This document shows, in pieces, positions 46,138 to 54,880 of a stretch of 64,000 nucleotides of DNA; within the stretch, counting starts at the first letter, position 1; each line of letters opens with the position of its first letter. The translations under genes were made by a program, and so were the position numbers. This DNA is from Paenibacillus doosanensis. Its GTDB lineage: Bacteria; Bacillota; Bacilli; Paenibacillales; NBRC-103111. The stretch lies in assembly GCF_025060755.1 (NCBI RefSeq), contig NZ_JANYUY010000016.1, forward strand, positions 1-64,000, given 5' to 3'. The notes below the pieces were generated by a model, which was given only the letters and a program-made list of their open reading frames with translations, had not been told where the DNA came from and made no database searches.

Positions 46138-46208
46138 CGATTCTCTTGTTTAAGAGCTTCAATATCATTTAAGGCTCGATCAAGCTGTCGCTCCAAATCA
46201 TTACTCAT
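46101..46208 (-). pseudogene. N-terminal fragment of a second coiled-coil gene joined to the helicase remnant
   Basis: ATG 46208 follows GGAGGAAT and opens SNDLERQLDRALNDIEALKQ, then a stop at 46101. The charged coiled-coil start differs from the helicase family and resembles the start of TOTE-type primase/helicase proteins (uncertain). Its frame runs into sequence that in another frame is helicase, so two genes were fused by deletion. Confidence 0.4.
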
Positions 46209-46324
46209 AATTCCTCCAGAAAATAAATAGGATTTTCGATTTCCTCTTCAATTACAGCATCCAGTGAATACACGAAAAGCCGCCTTCCCAAATAAAAGTG
46301 GGAGACGACTTCACTTAAATCAAG

Positions 46325-46681
46325 TTATATTTTTAACAGCGGTACTTCTAATTCACTCTGAACAAAGCTCATATCAGCATCCCTAGATACTAATATGAGA
46401 TCACTAGCCAGAGCTGTCGCAATAATAAGAGCATCAGGAGTTTTCAACTTCCGGCCCTTGCCCTTCTGGTCTCTGCGAATAGTTCCGGCCAGTTTGGCAA
46501 TGTCAGAGGTAATGTCTATACATCTTTTTGTTGTAAACAACTTCTCGGCGAGAAGCTGTTCCTCAGGTTTTAACCCAGCAAACACTTCACATTCTGTAAT
46601 TGTAGAAAAATCGACAACGTTACCTTCATTCATAAAGATTGCAATCGCAATATTCGTATCCAACAAATAACCGTTGGTCAT
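46325..46681 (-). CDS. PIN-domain toxin (VapC type)
   Basis: 118 residues from ATG 46681, overlapping the antitoxin stop (ATGA). PIN acidic residues are visible: YLLDTNIAIAIF (D8), TITECEVFAGL (E), KTPDALIIATAL (D) and LVSRDADM. VapC toxins are Mg-dependent RNases that cut tRNA or rRNA. A standard two-gene type II module with the upstream antitoxin. Confidence 0.88.
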   Translation of the reverse strand: MTNGYLLDTNIAIAIFMNEGNVVDFSTITECEVFAGLKPEEQLLAEKLFTTKRCIDITSDIAKLAGTIRRDQKGKGRKLKTPDALIIATALASDLILVSRDADMSFVQSELEVPLLKI

Positions 46682-46911
46682 GCGTTCCATTCCTCGCGTG
46701 ATCTTTTCACTTCTTCAAGAAGTTCTTTCCCTCGTTCTGGAGATAGTACACCGGCTACTTCCAAAATATCATCAACGGAGTAGTCGTCCTCTTGCGCCTC
46801 CACGGTCTGTTTATCAAGGTCAATGAGAACACGTGCATTATTTATGTTGAGTTTTTGAAGGATCGATTTAATTGCGCTAGCTGTTTGTAAATCCATTTTT
46901 TGGGGAAGCAT
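46678..46911 (-). CDS. Antitoxin of the PIN-domain toxin
   Basis: 77 residues from ATG 46911 (AGGAGGGAT upstream). An acidic small protein with LDKQTVEAQEDDYSVDDILE in the middle and a charged C-terminus (KELLEEVKRSREEWNA) that would wrap the toxin. Its family is not recognised beyond position and size. Confidence 0.75.
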   Translation of the reverse strand: MLPQKMDLQTASAIKSILQKLNINNARVLIDLDKQTVEAQEDDYSVDDILEVAGVLSPERGKELLEEVKRSREEWNA

Positions 46912-46945
46912 TTTTATCCCTCCTGTTGTCGTACATATTAGATTC

Positions 46946-46951
46946 ATTATA
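46946..46951 (-). promoter_or_regulatory. -10 element of the PIN toxin-antitoxin operon
   Basis: On the minus strand TGGTATAAT gives an extended -10, about 30 nt upstream of the ribosome site. A TTGGAA lies 15 nt further up as a weak -35. Confidence 0.55.
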
Positions 46952-47216
46952 CCACACCTACTGTTGTTCCAATAACTGTTACTTTTCATTAAGGGCACAT
47001 CATCTTCTGCGACGTTCAGACATATGCGAAAGAAATCATCATGGGAAATGCGCCGCTGTCGCCGCACACGTCGCCTCGTGTCGGCTTATTAAATGGAGCT
47101 ACTGTTCCAACGCCCGCAAAAAACCGTAAAATTCCAGCCTTTTGAGCGAGCATTTCGTAAACGTAAAATAGGCCCCACCTATCATTCAGGTGGAAGCCAG
47201 AGTATGTGGATGAAGA

Positions 47217-47360
47217 TTACGGTGTGCGACAGCTATCCGGCAGTGATGAGGACCAGGGCATAAACGGTTCTAGCGCCTGCGGTTGCGGTAATTGCTCGAA
47301 CAGGTACATGAGGTACCGGTACGGATGCAGCCCGTTTTCTTTAGGCTCCCGTTCAATCGC
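47217..47360 (-). mobile_element. IS66-family transposase C-terminal remnant
   Basis: The minus-strand frame reads REPKENGLHPYRYLMYLFEQ then LEPFMPWSSSLPDSC, the conserved C-terminal end of IS66 TnpC transposases. The frame upstream of about 47360 does not match. The interval 46952-47216 has no clear gene. Confidence 0.75.
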
Positions 47361-47655
47361 AAAAAGCCGGTTGCAATACGAGATCAGAATTATTAAATTC
47401 GACAAACCAGGGAAAATCCTCCATAAAACAACAGGGCACCTGTCTAACAAAAAAACTATACCGTCTGTTTGAACGGTACAGGTGTTCAAAGCTGTTTTGG
47501 AAGCATTGTATGCAAGCCCGATCAGACAAGCGAATCCGTCCGCTTTCACACGATGCATTTGCTTGGCAGGTTCCGCGTACGAATAATGACCACGAACGTT
47601 TCTTTCGTCAGACCATTGACACTTCTGCTGCACTTGTCTAAAATAAATACATTAT

Positions 47656-47673
47656 CTATTGTTATAACAATAG
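47656..47673. promoter_or_regulatory. Palindromic operator upstream of the GntR gene
   Basis: CTATTGTTATAACAATAG is a perfect 18-bp palindrome 42 bp before the regulator start. Its 14-bp core ATTGTTATAACAAT recurs at 52567-52580. Likely the autoregulatory site of the GntR protein. Confidence 0.65.
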
Positions 47674-47714
47674 AACCATGAGATAAAATGGATAACCATT
47701 TAGGAGTTTGAGAT

Positions 47715-48491
47715 ATGGGAAGAAAAATGTCTTCAAATCATGAAAATACGAAACTTGATCATAGCATCCCAATCCCCTTACATTATCAACTTTCGGAAAT
47801 TATTCGAAATGAACTTCTTAATGGAAATTTAGTGGATGAAAACGGGAAAATGATAACCGAAGCAGAAATATCGAAACGGTTTAAGGTCAGTCGAATAACC
47901 GTAAGAAGTGCTATAAAGCCACTTGTTGATGAAGGTCTATTATGGCGAGAAAGAGGAAGAGGGACTTTCCTAAAGACCAATAAAGTAGAAAACTGGGTCG
48001 GACAATTGATGGGATTTTCCGAAACGATAAAAGCTGCCGGTTTTCAACCCGGTGGAAAAGTGCTTAATAAGGGAAAAGTAACCCGTTTACCGAAAAAAAT
48101 CCAAGAGAATTTAACTATAGATCAAGGATGGGAGCTTAAAAGGCTACGATATGCTGATGATAAACCAATTGCCATAGAGCATTCTTTCTTTACCCCGGAA
48201 ATCGGATCTGAGCTTGAAAAACAAGGAGATTTAGATAACATTCTAACATACCGCTTTATTGAAAATGAGTTAAAAATGAATCTGCATGAAGCTACACAGA
48301 TAATTAGTGCGGTTAATGCAAGCAAACAAGAATCCGAAATGCTCGACATCGGAGAAAAGGATGCATTGCTTTATATCGAACGTGTAACCAAATCGCTGGA
48401 TGGAAAGCCCGTTGAATTTTTGCAGGCTATTTATCGCCCCGATTATTTCCACTATGTAATTCTTCTAAATAGACAGCATCAATTTATTTAA
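47715..48491 (+). CDS. GntR-family (HutC subfamily) transcriptional regulator
   Basis: 258 residues. The N-terminal winged helix-turn-helix (LHYQLSEIIRNELLNG, then MITEAEISKRFKVSRITVRS) ends with the usual WRERGRGTFL. A C-terminal UTRA ligand-binding domain follows (VTRLPKKIQENL, AIEHSFFTPEI, LLYIERVTKSLDGKPVEFL). It likely represses the flanking hydroxyacid genes and responds to a pathway metabolite. Confidence 0.92.
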   Translation: MGRKMSSNHENTKLDHSIPIPLHYQLSEIIRNELLNGNLVDENGKMITEAEISKRFKVSRITVRSAIKPLVDEGLLWRERGRGTFLKTNKVENWVGQLMGFSETIKAAGFQPGGKVLNKGKVTRLPKKIQENLTIDQGWELKRLRYADDKPIAIEHSFFTPEIGSELEKQGDLDNILTYRFIENELKMNLHEATQIISAVNASKQESEMLDIGEKDALLYIERVTKSLDGKPVEFLQAIYRPDYFHYVILLNRQHQFI

Positions 48492-48536
48492 TTTAACTTT
48501 TTACTCACGAATCAGTTTAGTTGTTGATAACATTAT

Positions 48537-48560
48537 AAGGAGCCAAAATGTTGGCTCCTT
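48537..48560. terminator. Terminator between GntR and the TSUP gene
   Basis: AAGGAGCCAA pairs with TTGGCTCCTT around AATG. The T run is weak. It separates convergent genes. Confidence 0.55.
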
Positions 48561-48614
48561 GCCGATTCCCATCTTTTCAAGCATCTACTGCTAATGAGTT
48601 ATCCTGTAAACTAT

Positions 48615-49364
48615 TTAAACTAGTAAACTAGCTCCTGAGATAATCAGAAGGGTATAAGAAATCGTCATAAATAAATGCTGACTCATTTTTTTGTGAAAAA
48701 TGCTGCCAATTACCGTCCCGATAACGAGCGGCAGGATTGACAATAGTAAAAAGTGGTTAAATTGGGGTGTAAAATCACCCTTCCATACACTTTCTGCAGC
48801 AATAATTGAATTGAGCACAATCCATATCATTGAAAGTGTTGCCCTAAATTCTTCCTTGTTTTTCAACCTTTTGGTGGCATATATGACTAAAAGCGGACCC
48901 CCCGTCACAAATAACCCATGAACGACACCGGCCAATAGGAGAAGAATATTTGCACTCCATTTTCCTATATCCTTCTCGGATCCGCCACCCTTCTTTTGCA
49001 AATAAAGACCGCGAAAACCGACAAACATGATAAAGAAAGGCAAAATTATCAGAAGCCATTTAAATGGAAGAACGTGATATAGCAATAACCCAGCAATTAA
49101 GCCGATCAGCATCGTAATTAAGATTTTAAAAAACTCGTTCCATATTATATGCCGATAAGATTTCATCACAATCCAAATACTTGCTAATATTCCCAATACA
49201 TTTATGACTTGTTTAGATGTTTCCAGACCAATTAGAAGCACTGCAAATGGCATGGCAATGACGGCCCCAGCAAAACCAGTGATTCCTTGTATCATGTTAG
49301 AAATAAAAACTATTGCAAAAAAGGCTGAAAAGATTAGAAACCATTGCTCCGGATTAATCACCAT
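48615..49364 (-). CDS. TSUP family membrane exporter (TauE/SafE)
   Basis: 249 residues from ATG 49364, which has GGAGGAAATA directly upstream; a start 14 codons earlier lacks a site. About eight hydrophobic segments. Family features are IQGITGFAGAVIAMPFAVLL near the start and GVVHGLFVTGGPLLVIYAT in the middle. TSUP proteins move sulfur or organic anions such as sulfite, sulfoacetate or lactate-type acids. It lies in the larE-larA gene cluster and may handle its substrate anion. Confidence 0.85.
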   Translation of the reverse strand: MVINPEQWFLIFSAFFAIVFISNMIQGITGFAGAVIAMPFAVLLIGLETSKQVINVLGILASIWIVMKSYRHIIWNEFFKILITMLIGLIAGLLLYHVLPFKWLLIILPFFIMFVGFRGLYLQKKGGGSEKDIGKWSANILLLLAGVVHGLFVTGGPLLVIYATKRLKNKEEFRATLSMIWIVLNSIIAAESVWKGDFTPQFNHFLLLSILPLVIGTVIGSIFHKKMSQHLFMTISYTLLIISGASLLV

Positions 49365-49437
49365 TATTTCCTCCGCCAAATTGGGATACGCGTCCTCCAG
49401 CCACACTCATATGTTGCTAATTGTTCCTCTAGTTTCT

Positions 49438-50063
49438 TCAAAGCACTTTATTCATACTACCGCTTTGATATCCAATTAAATCTAATGTTATATATTTATA
49501 TCCGTATTTTTGAAGCTCTTTAGCAATGATATCGCGATGTTCAAGAATGATTCGCATATCCTGTTCTTCAACTTCAATTCTAGCAATCTCTTGGTGCGTT
49601 CTAACCCGCACTTGACAGATTTGGAAAGTTTTTAAAAAGCCTTCTGCCTTTTCAACATTTGTTAGTTTTTCTTTTGTGATGTACTCCCCATATGCTATCC
49701 TTGATGACAAGCAGGCAAGCGACGGTTTATTCCAATTCGGTAAATCCAACTGTCGCGATAGCTCCCTGATTTCTTCTTTAAACAAATTAAATGATCGAAT
49801 AAACTGCTTTTGCAAAAATAGCATCTATTCCGATTGTTTTCTGCATAACCCGCAATAGCTAGTTCAGATGTTTCGATTATCTTGTGTTGTACGCCGATAT
49901 TTTCGGCCAGTTTTATTGCCTCTTTAAGTTCACTTGAAGGATATGATTCCGAGTCTGCTGTCACAGCAAGTACATGATCTACTCCTAATGTATCAACAGC
50001 GGCCTTTAATAAAAAAGAGCTATCTACTCCTCCCGAGAATGCTACAACAACTGATTTAAGCAC
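49438..50063 (-). pseudogene. larE: LarE sulfur transferase, deleted and frameshifted
   Basis: The 5' part has the PP-loop VVVAFSGGVDSSFLLKA and NRCYFCKSSLFDHLI, the LarE cysteine region. At about 49800 it joins, out of frame, to NLFKEEIRELSRQLDLPNW and KPSLACLSSRIAYG, which in normal LarE (about 270 residues) lie some 45 residues further on. An internal deletion caused the shift. LarE supplies sulfur to the nickel-pincer cofactor of LarA, so LarA here would depend on another LarE copy or be inactive. Confidence 0.85.
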
Positions 50064-50073
50064 TTATCCCCCT

Positions 50074-51546
50074 TTACATATGATGGCGGGAACTATTTCC
50101 TTCAATCATTTCATCTTTCATCATTAAATGAACTGCTGCAGTTTTAAATGCTTTGGGTAATGCCAGAATATGGGGATTGTTACCCACATATTTTTTCTTG
50201 GCATCTTCTAGTGCTTCTTCAAAAGTAGCTCTTGTCTTTAATCCCATTCCCCTGGCATATCCGGGCATTTCCGCACCTACGATATATATGGCTGATGTAT
50301 TCTTTTCAGCAATGTGCCCGCTTGATATCATAGAAAATCCATGAAATGGGTGAAATGCGTTCGCAAATCGATATTTTCTTATATATTCTTCATTTGTGGC
50401 AAAATATTGTCCATATAGATTTAAATCAGGCAATATATTCATACTATCTTTTTGGAACATTTCATACATTTCTCTAGTATAGGGCCATATTTCATCATGA
50501 AAATACCCATTGCAGGTGGAAGAGCAGATAATCACGCAATTATCACTCATAATTCTCCGATGCCGTATCACTTGTGCCGAAATTGCTTGCATCATCATAA
50601 TAGGATTTGTACCCATGCCATCTCCATAATGGAATGACTGAGGTAGACCAAAAACTAACACATCGTATTTTTTTTCGGCAAAGGGGACAAAGGTACGTTT
50701 ATTTGCAGTCTGCCAGGAGATGGTTTGAAGCTCTTTGGCATATCCACTATAAATTTCGATTTGTCTGGATTTACTATCCAAAACAGCATCACAACAGAAA
50801 AATTTCTTCCCCATGCATTTTTCCATATGTTCTCCGATTTCATCAAACTTCGTACGCATTAAAGAGTTTGTACTGACCGGAACAAAGTCTTTTCGATGCA
50901 TTACTTTAGGAACATGATGGGAAGCAATCGATTTCCAGTGCGTAATGCCTGTAGAACAGTGTTTGTATCCTCCAGAATAACCACCATAAGGGTTACCTTG
51001 GGTATGTCCAATTAAAATCGCAACATCACTCTCATATACATATTTATTCATAATGACAGGATCTCCACTTTCGGTTGTACCAAGATCCACTAAATGTTCG
51101 TAGTCTTCACTATCATGGTTAATGATTTGATTCGAATAGAAAAATTCATGAAAGATATCATCCCCGAGAATATTCCGAATTTCTTTATCAGTATTTTTCC
51201 GGTGGAGTCCGATAGAGCAAATCAACAGAATATCCTTTTTTTCAACTCCAACAGAATAGAGCTCATTTAATATGAGTTTAATAGATACTTTTCTGTGTGC
51301 AGTTGCCTGCTCGCCGCCTTTTACTTTATCCGGGAAAATAATGGTTACTTTTGATCCTTTTTTCGCCAGTTCGGTTAATGGTTCCATACCGATAGGGTTA
51401 CGGATCGATTCAAGTGTTTTTTCTTCAATTTGATCTTCTGGAATACAAGGTGGATCTGGAATCGTTTCTCCAGGAATAAATACATCGGTATTTTCAGGAA
51501 GGTTCGCTTCCAATAAACCATGGCCATATTCAAAAGAAAGTTTCAT
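50074..51546 (-). CDS. LarA-like nickel-pincer 2-hydroxyacid racemase/epimerase
   Basis: 490 residues, longer than typical LarA (about 425). Family segments include KVTIIFPDKVKGG, ILLICSIGLHRKN, AILIGHTQGNPYGGYSGGYK (the SGGYK lysine corresponds to the cofactor-bearing lysine of LarA) and SIASHHVPKVMHR. The cofactor requires LarB, LarC and LarE. Only a broken larE is present here, 10 bp downstream. The substrate is probably not lactate: the neighbours point to a sugar acid or similar 2-hydroxyacid. Confidence 0.85.
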   Translation of the reverse strand: MKLSFEYGHGLLEANLPENTDVFIPGETIPDPPCIPEDQIEEKTLESIRNPIGMEPLTELAKKGSKVTIIFPDKVKGGEQATAHRKVSIKLILNELYSVGVEKKDILLICSIGLHRKNTDKEIRNILGDDIFHEFFYSNQIINHDSEDYEHLVDLGTTESGDPVIMNKYVYESDVAILIGHTQGNPYGGYSGGYKHCSTGITHWKSIASHHVPKVMHRKDFVPVSTNSLMRTKFDEIGEHMEKCMGKKFFCCDAVLDSKSRQIEIYSGYAKELQTISWQTANKRTFVPFAEKKYDVLVFGLPQSFHYGDGMGTNPIMMMQAISAQVIRHRRIMSDNCVIICSSTCNGYFHDEIWPYTREMYEMFQKDSMNILPDLNLYGQYFATNEEYIRKYRFANAFHPFHGFSMISSGHIAEKNTSAIYIVGAEMPGYARGMGLKTRATFEEALEDAKKKYVGNNPHILALPKAFKTAAVHLMMKDEMIEGNSSRHHM

Positions 51547-51601
51547 ATCAAATTCCCACTCTTTCTTTAAATTTTTTTCAACTCATTGGATATGCATTGC
51601 A

Positions 51602-52513
51602 TTATTGTTCCAACTTTTTAAAATGTTCCTCAAATACTTTTGCAATTGAGCTTGTATCTTGCTTCCCAAGACCTTTCCCTTTAGCGTTCTCGTTGAACAT
51701 CTGCACAAACCCTGCAATCAATGGTGTCACTCCAGCATCCTTTGCCATTTGGATGCCAAGGTCTGCATCCTTACATAGTAGCTCTATCGTAAAAGTAGGG
51801 TTGTCATATTCCTCAAGGACAATTCTTCTTGCAGTTTCTTTGAATAAACCGCTTACAGTAGCCGCATCGCTGTTTGCAACTACATCGTAAAACGCTTTTT
51901 TATCAACTCCGATTGCTTTCGCTAATGCCATAACCTCCGCGCTTACACCATTAATAACGGAAAACATCAACTGATTTAACAGCTTTAATGCATTACCAGC
52001 CCCGACATCCCCGACTCTGACCACTTTTTTCGCGAAGGTTAATAACACAGGTGTTGCAAATTCAATCGCGATTTCACTGCCACCGGCAGGAAGCAGCCAA
52101 TTCCCTACAGCACTTGGCCGTCCCAAAATCGAAGTATCTACATAGCTTGCTCCCTTTGCCGCTACGATTTCAGCACCATTTTGAGAAGTTAGCGGGCTTA
52201 CTGTACTTGTATCTACTATTACATGTTCTGCAGTCAATGCATCTATTAACCCCTTTTCCCCGCTAATCACTTCAAATATATGCTTGGCAGCAGGCAATGA
52301 CATAAGAATCAGCTTTGCCTCACTAGCCACTTCTGCTGGGCTTGAAGCAAGAACGGCTCCCTTTTCCTTTGCGAACTCTTGGGCTGCCGGGAAAGGATCG
52401 AAGGCTACCACCTCAAATCCGTTTTCAATCAATCGTTCTAACATACACTTCCCCATTGTGCCGACGCCAATAAGACCTACTTTATTTACTCTCAAATCTG
52501 CCGATGACAACAT
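51602..52513 (-). CDS. NAD(P)-dependent beta-hydroxyacid dehydrogenase (GarR/HIBADH family)
   Basis: 303 residues; AAGGGAG lies 9 nt before the start. The Rossmann fold has KVGLIGVGTMGKCMLERL. The catalytic region follows the family pattern (VIVDTSTVSPLTSQ, YVDTSILGRPSAVGN, VGDVGAGNALKLLNQLM with the catalytic lysine). Related enzymes reduce tartronate semialdehyde or oxidise 3-hydroxyacids. It is divergent from the MFS gene and probably shares its inducer. Confidence 0.9.
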   Translation of the reverse strand: MLSSADLRVNKVGLIGVGTMGKCMLERLIENGFEVVAFDPFPAAQEFAKEKGAVLASSPAEVASEAKLILMSLPAAKHIFEVISGEKGLIDALTAEHVIVDTSTVSPLTSQNGAEIVAAKGASYVDTSILGRPSAVGNWLLPAGGSEIAIEFATPVLLTFAKKVVRVGDVGAGNALKLLNQLMFSVINGVSAEVMALAKAIGVDKKAFYDVVANSDAATVSGLFKETARRIVLEEYDNPTFTIELLCKDADLGIQMAKDAGVTPLIAGFVQMFNENAKGKGLGKQDTSSIAKVFEEHFKKLEQ

Positions 52514-52566
52514 ACATACTTTCTCCCTTCTTCTCCGTTTCCGTTATCTTCGAGTCATTTTGTCCC

Positions 52567-52580
52567 ATTGTTATAACAAT
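52567..52580. promoter_or_regulatory. Second GntR operator, in front of the dehydrogenase
   Basis: ATTGTTATAACAAT is identical to the core of the palindrome at 47656-47673. It lies 54 bp upstream of the dehydrogenase start. Confidence 0.65.
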
Positions 52581-52668
52581 ATGCACTAACTTTATTCTAG
52601 CACAAATTATCATTGTGATGTCAATAGTTCCAGGAATATCAAAATAAACAAAAGTAGAAAAGTCTTTA

Positions 52669-52723
52669 TTGACAAAAGGTTTTTGCGATAATAATATAAA
52701 AGCTAAGTTAGATAGTTATAACT
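52669..52723 (+). promoter_or_regulatory. MFS transporter promoter with a third GTTATAAC site
   Basis: TTGACA at 52669-52674 is followed after 17 nt by TAATAT. AGTTATAACT (52714-52723) is a related palindrome at the likely transcription start, well placed for repression. The rest of 52581-52864 is untranslated. Confidence 0.5.
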
Positions 52724-52864
52724 TTAATACAAAGATACAAAGTTATCTAATCTGAAAGGGGCTAGTTAATTAGAGAAGAAAATCCATTATCAAGCGATCC
52801 AGTATATTTTGAACGGGTATGAAAGCGGTTTCTAATTGTAATAATGCAGAAGAAGGTGATATTT

Positions 52865-54268
52865 GTGGAGCAAAAAAAATTACTCATTCGCTCGAAGGAT
52901 GATATTATCCAGTTTGTAAATTCTAATCCGGTTAGTAAGGGTGGATGGAAAGTCATTCTTGTTGCACTAGGTGGAGTATTTGTTGACGCATATGATGTTG
53001 TAAGTCTTGGAATCGGAACCGATCAACTCAAAGAACAATTTCACTTATCTCCATCGCAACTAGGAATGCTTACAGCCATCATGGCGGTGGGGGCATTACT
53101 CGGGGGAGTTTTGGGAGGGTATTATACAGATAAATTTGGTAGAAACAAAATGTTTATGATTGATTTGTTTTTTATGGTTTTTGCCGCTTTAGGTGCGGCA
53201 TTAGCTCCTAATTTACCGATTCTTATCTTATTCCGTTTCTTAATGGGTATCGGTATAGGAATGGACTTGCCTGTTGCATTAAGCTTTATCGCAGAGTATT
53301 CGAATTCACAGAAAAAAGGACAGTTTGTAGCTCTTTGGCAAGCACTATGGTATATTGCAGCTGTTGCTACCGGATTAGTTATCCTCCCCTTCTATCTCAT
53401 GGGAGCGGCTGATAACATTTGGAGATGGGCCGTAGGATTTGGTGCAGTTGCAGCCTTAATTGTCCTTATCTTCAGATTTATGTTTATGAACGAAAGTCCC
53501 ATGTGGGCGGCCACTCACCTTCCTTTAAGAGAAGCAGCGAAAGTTTTGGAAAAAACCTATAACATTTCAGTCACTGTTCAGAATAATCATCAGGAACAGA
53601 AAATCAGTAAGGAGAACAAGCCGTACTCCATTATTTTTAAACCTAGATATAGAGCTCGCACGATCTTGGTAGGTATATTAACTTCCACACAAGCTATGCA
53701 ATATTTTGCTGTAGGTTTCTATATTCCATCCATTTCTGCTATGTTGTTCGGTAAAGGAATCATTAATAGTATTTCAGGTACCATCTTTTTCAACCTTTTT
53801 GGTATTCTTGGTGGATTTTGTGCCGCTTTCTTATCGAACAAATTTGGAATTCGAAAACTTACGTCAACTGGCTATTTGATTGCTTTTGTAAGCCTCGTTA
53901 TTATCGGGGTAGGAGGCAATTTGCCCGGGATATTGTCAGCATTACTGTTAGCAGTATTTATTTTTGGTCATTCTGTTGGACCAGGAGCGCAATCTAAAAC
54001 AATGGGAGCCATATCCTATCCTACTGAACTTCGTGGATTAGGTACCGGATGGGCCGAGGGGGCAAGCCGAATCGGGAATATGACTGGACTCTTCCTATTC
54101 CCTGTAATACTCGCTTCTTCAGGCTTAGCCCATACACTTCTATATCTGAGTATTGTACCGTTTATTGGTTATATTGGATTGAAAATTATTAAGTGGGATC
54201 CAACGAATGTAGACGTTGAAAATGAAGAGGCTTTTCAGGAATCAAATAGTGTAACCGTTTCTAATTAG
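52865..54268 (+). CDS. MFS transporter (sugar acid/aromatic acid:H+ symporter type)
   Basis: 467 residues from GTG 52865 with AGAAGGTGAT upstream; an ATG at 52844 has no site. Twelve membrane segments. The MFS signature between helices 2 and 3 reads GGYYTDKFGRNKMF, and a second one between helices 8 and 9 is LSNKFGIRK. FVDAYDVVSLGIG in helix 1 is typical of the aromatic acid/sugar symporter branch. It probably imports the hydroxyacid handled by LarA and the dehydrogenase. Confidence 0.9.
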   Translation: MEQKKLLIRSKDDIIQFVNSNPVSKGGWKVILVALGGVFVDAYDVVSLGIGTDQLKEQFHLSPSQLGMLTAIMAVGALLGGVLGGYYTDKFGRNKMFMIDLFFMVFAALGAALAPNLPILILFRFLMGIGIGMDLPVALSFIAEYSNSQKKGQFVALWQALWYIAAVATGLVILPFYLMGAADNIWRWAVGFGAVAALIVLIFRFMFMNESPMWAATHLPLREAAKVLEKTYNISVTVQNNHQEQKISKENKPYSIIFKPRYRARTILVGILTSTQAMQYFAVGFYIPSISAMLFGKGIINSISGTIFFNLFGILGGFCAAFLSNKFGIRKLTSTGYLIAFVSLVIIGVGGNLPGILSALLLAVFIFGHSVGPGAQSKTMGAISYPTELRGLGTGWAEGASRIGNMTGLFLFPVILASSGLAHTLLYLSIVPFIGYIGLKIIKWDPTNVDVENEEAFQESNSVTVSN

Positions 54269-54305
54269 TGAAATATTTGGTTTCGCCACATAATAAAAGA
54301 CATTT

Positions 54306-54345
54306 GAAACCGCCCAGGTGTGCGATTGCACACCTGGGCGGTTTC
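54306..54345. terminator. Strong terminator after the MFS gene
   Basis: The GAAACCGCCCAGGTGTGC arm pairs perfectly with GCACACCTGGGCGGTTTC around GATT (18-bp stem). No long T run follows, but the stem is very stable. Confidence 0.75.
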
Positions 54346-54630
54346 GATCTGAGGTCTGGACAACTTACGCCGTCAACTGGCGGACATTATGCATTAGCAG
54401 TAACAATCCATTTGATATGCTTAAAAAAATATAGAGATCATGTGCCGCGGCGGGATACCGGTTCTTTGGAATTTAGTATGATTACAACTTTTAACTTATG
54501 CACAAATTACACATGTACTGTATGCGGGAGCATGTGGGAGTTGTTTGGGTTCTGTGTTAGTTGGTCAAAACCCTTGATATATAAGGGTTTTGACCTCTGT
54601 GTATTGTTCGTTTTGTTTGAGTTTTATTGG

Positions 54631-54653
54631 TTGTTGACGATGTTCGTCAACAA
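54631..54653. repeat. Perfect inverted repeat in a gene-free stretch
   Basis: TTGTTGACGA and TCGTCAACAA are perfect 10-bp arms around TGT, followed by another CGTCAACA. The 54346-54880 interval has no gene I can support. The motif could be a protein-binding site or a relic of a mobile element. Confidence 0.4.
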
Positions 54654-54745
54654 GTCGTCAACAGCTATTAGTAAAATTTGTGCAAAGGGCTAAGCCTGAT
54701 TTCATCGCTGCCAGTGTGGCGAGCATTGCCCCTATTGTATCCTTC

Positions 54746-54796
54746 AATGTCCGAAACTCCTTTTTTCACAAGGACTTTCGGACATTTTGTTTTTTC
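54746..54796 (+). terminator. Terminator-like hairpin
   Basis: TGTCCGAAA pairs with TTTCGGACA around a loop, followed by TTTTGTTTTTT. Confidence 0.7.
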
Positions 54797-54880
54797 TAGA
54801 CACCACAGGTATCCTCATGAATTTGCGTGACCACAAAAGTGACCACAGAGTTTATACCCGACACTATTGCAATCGTTCCT

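Noticed and set aside
54268-54693. Plus-strand frame of 141 codons after the MFS gene
   Set aside because: It starts at the MFS stop, runs through the terminator hairpin, and has no family resemblance.
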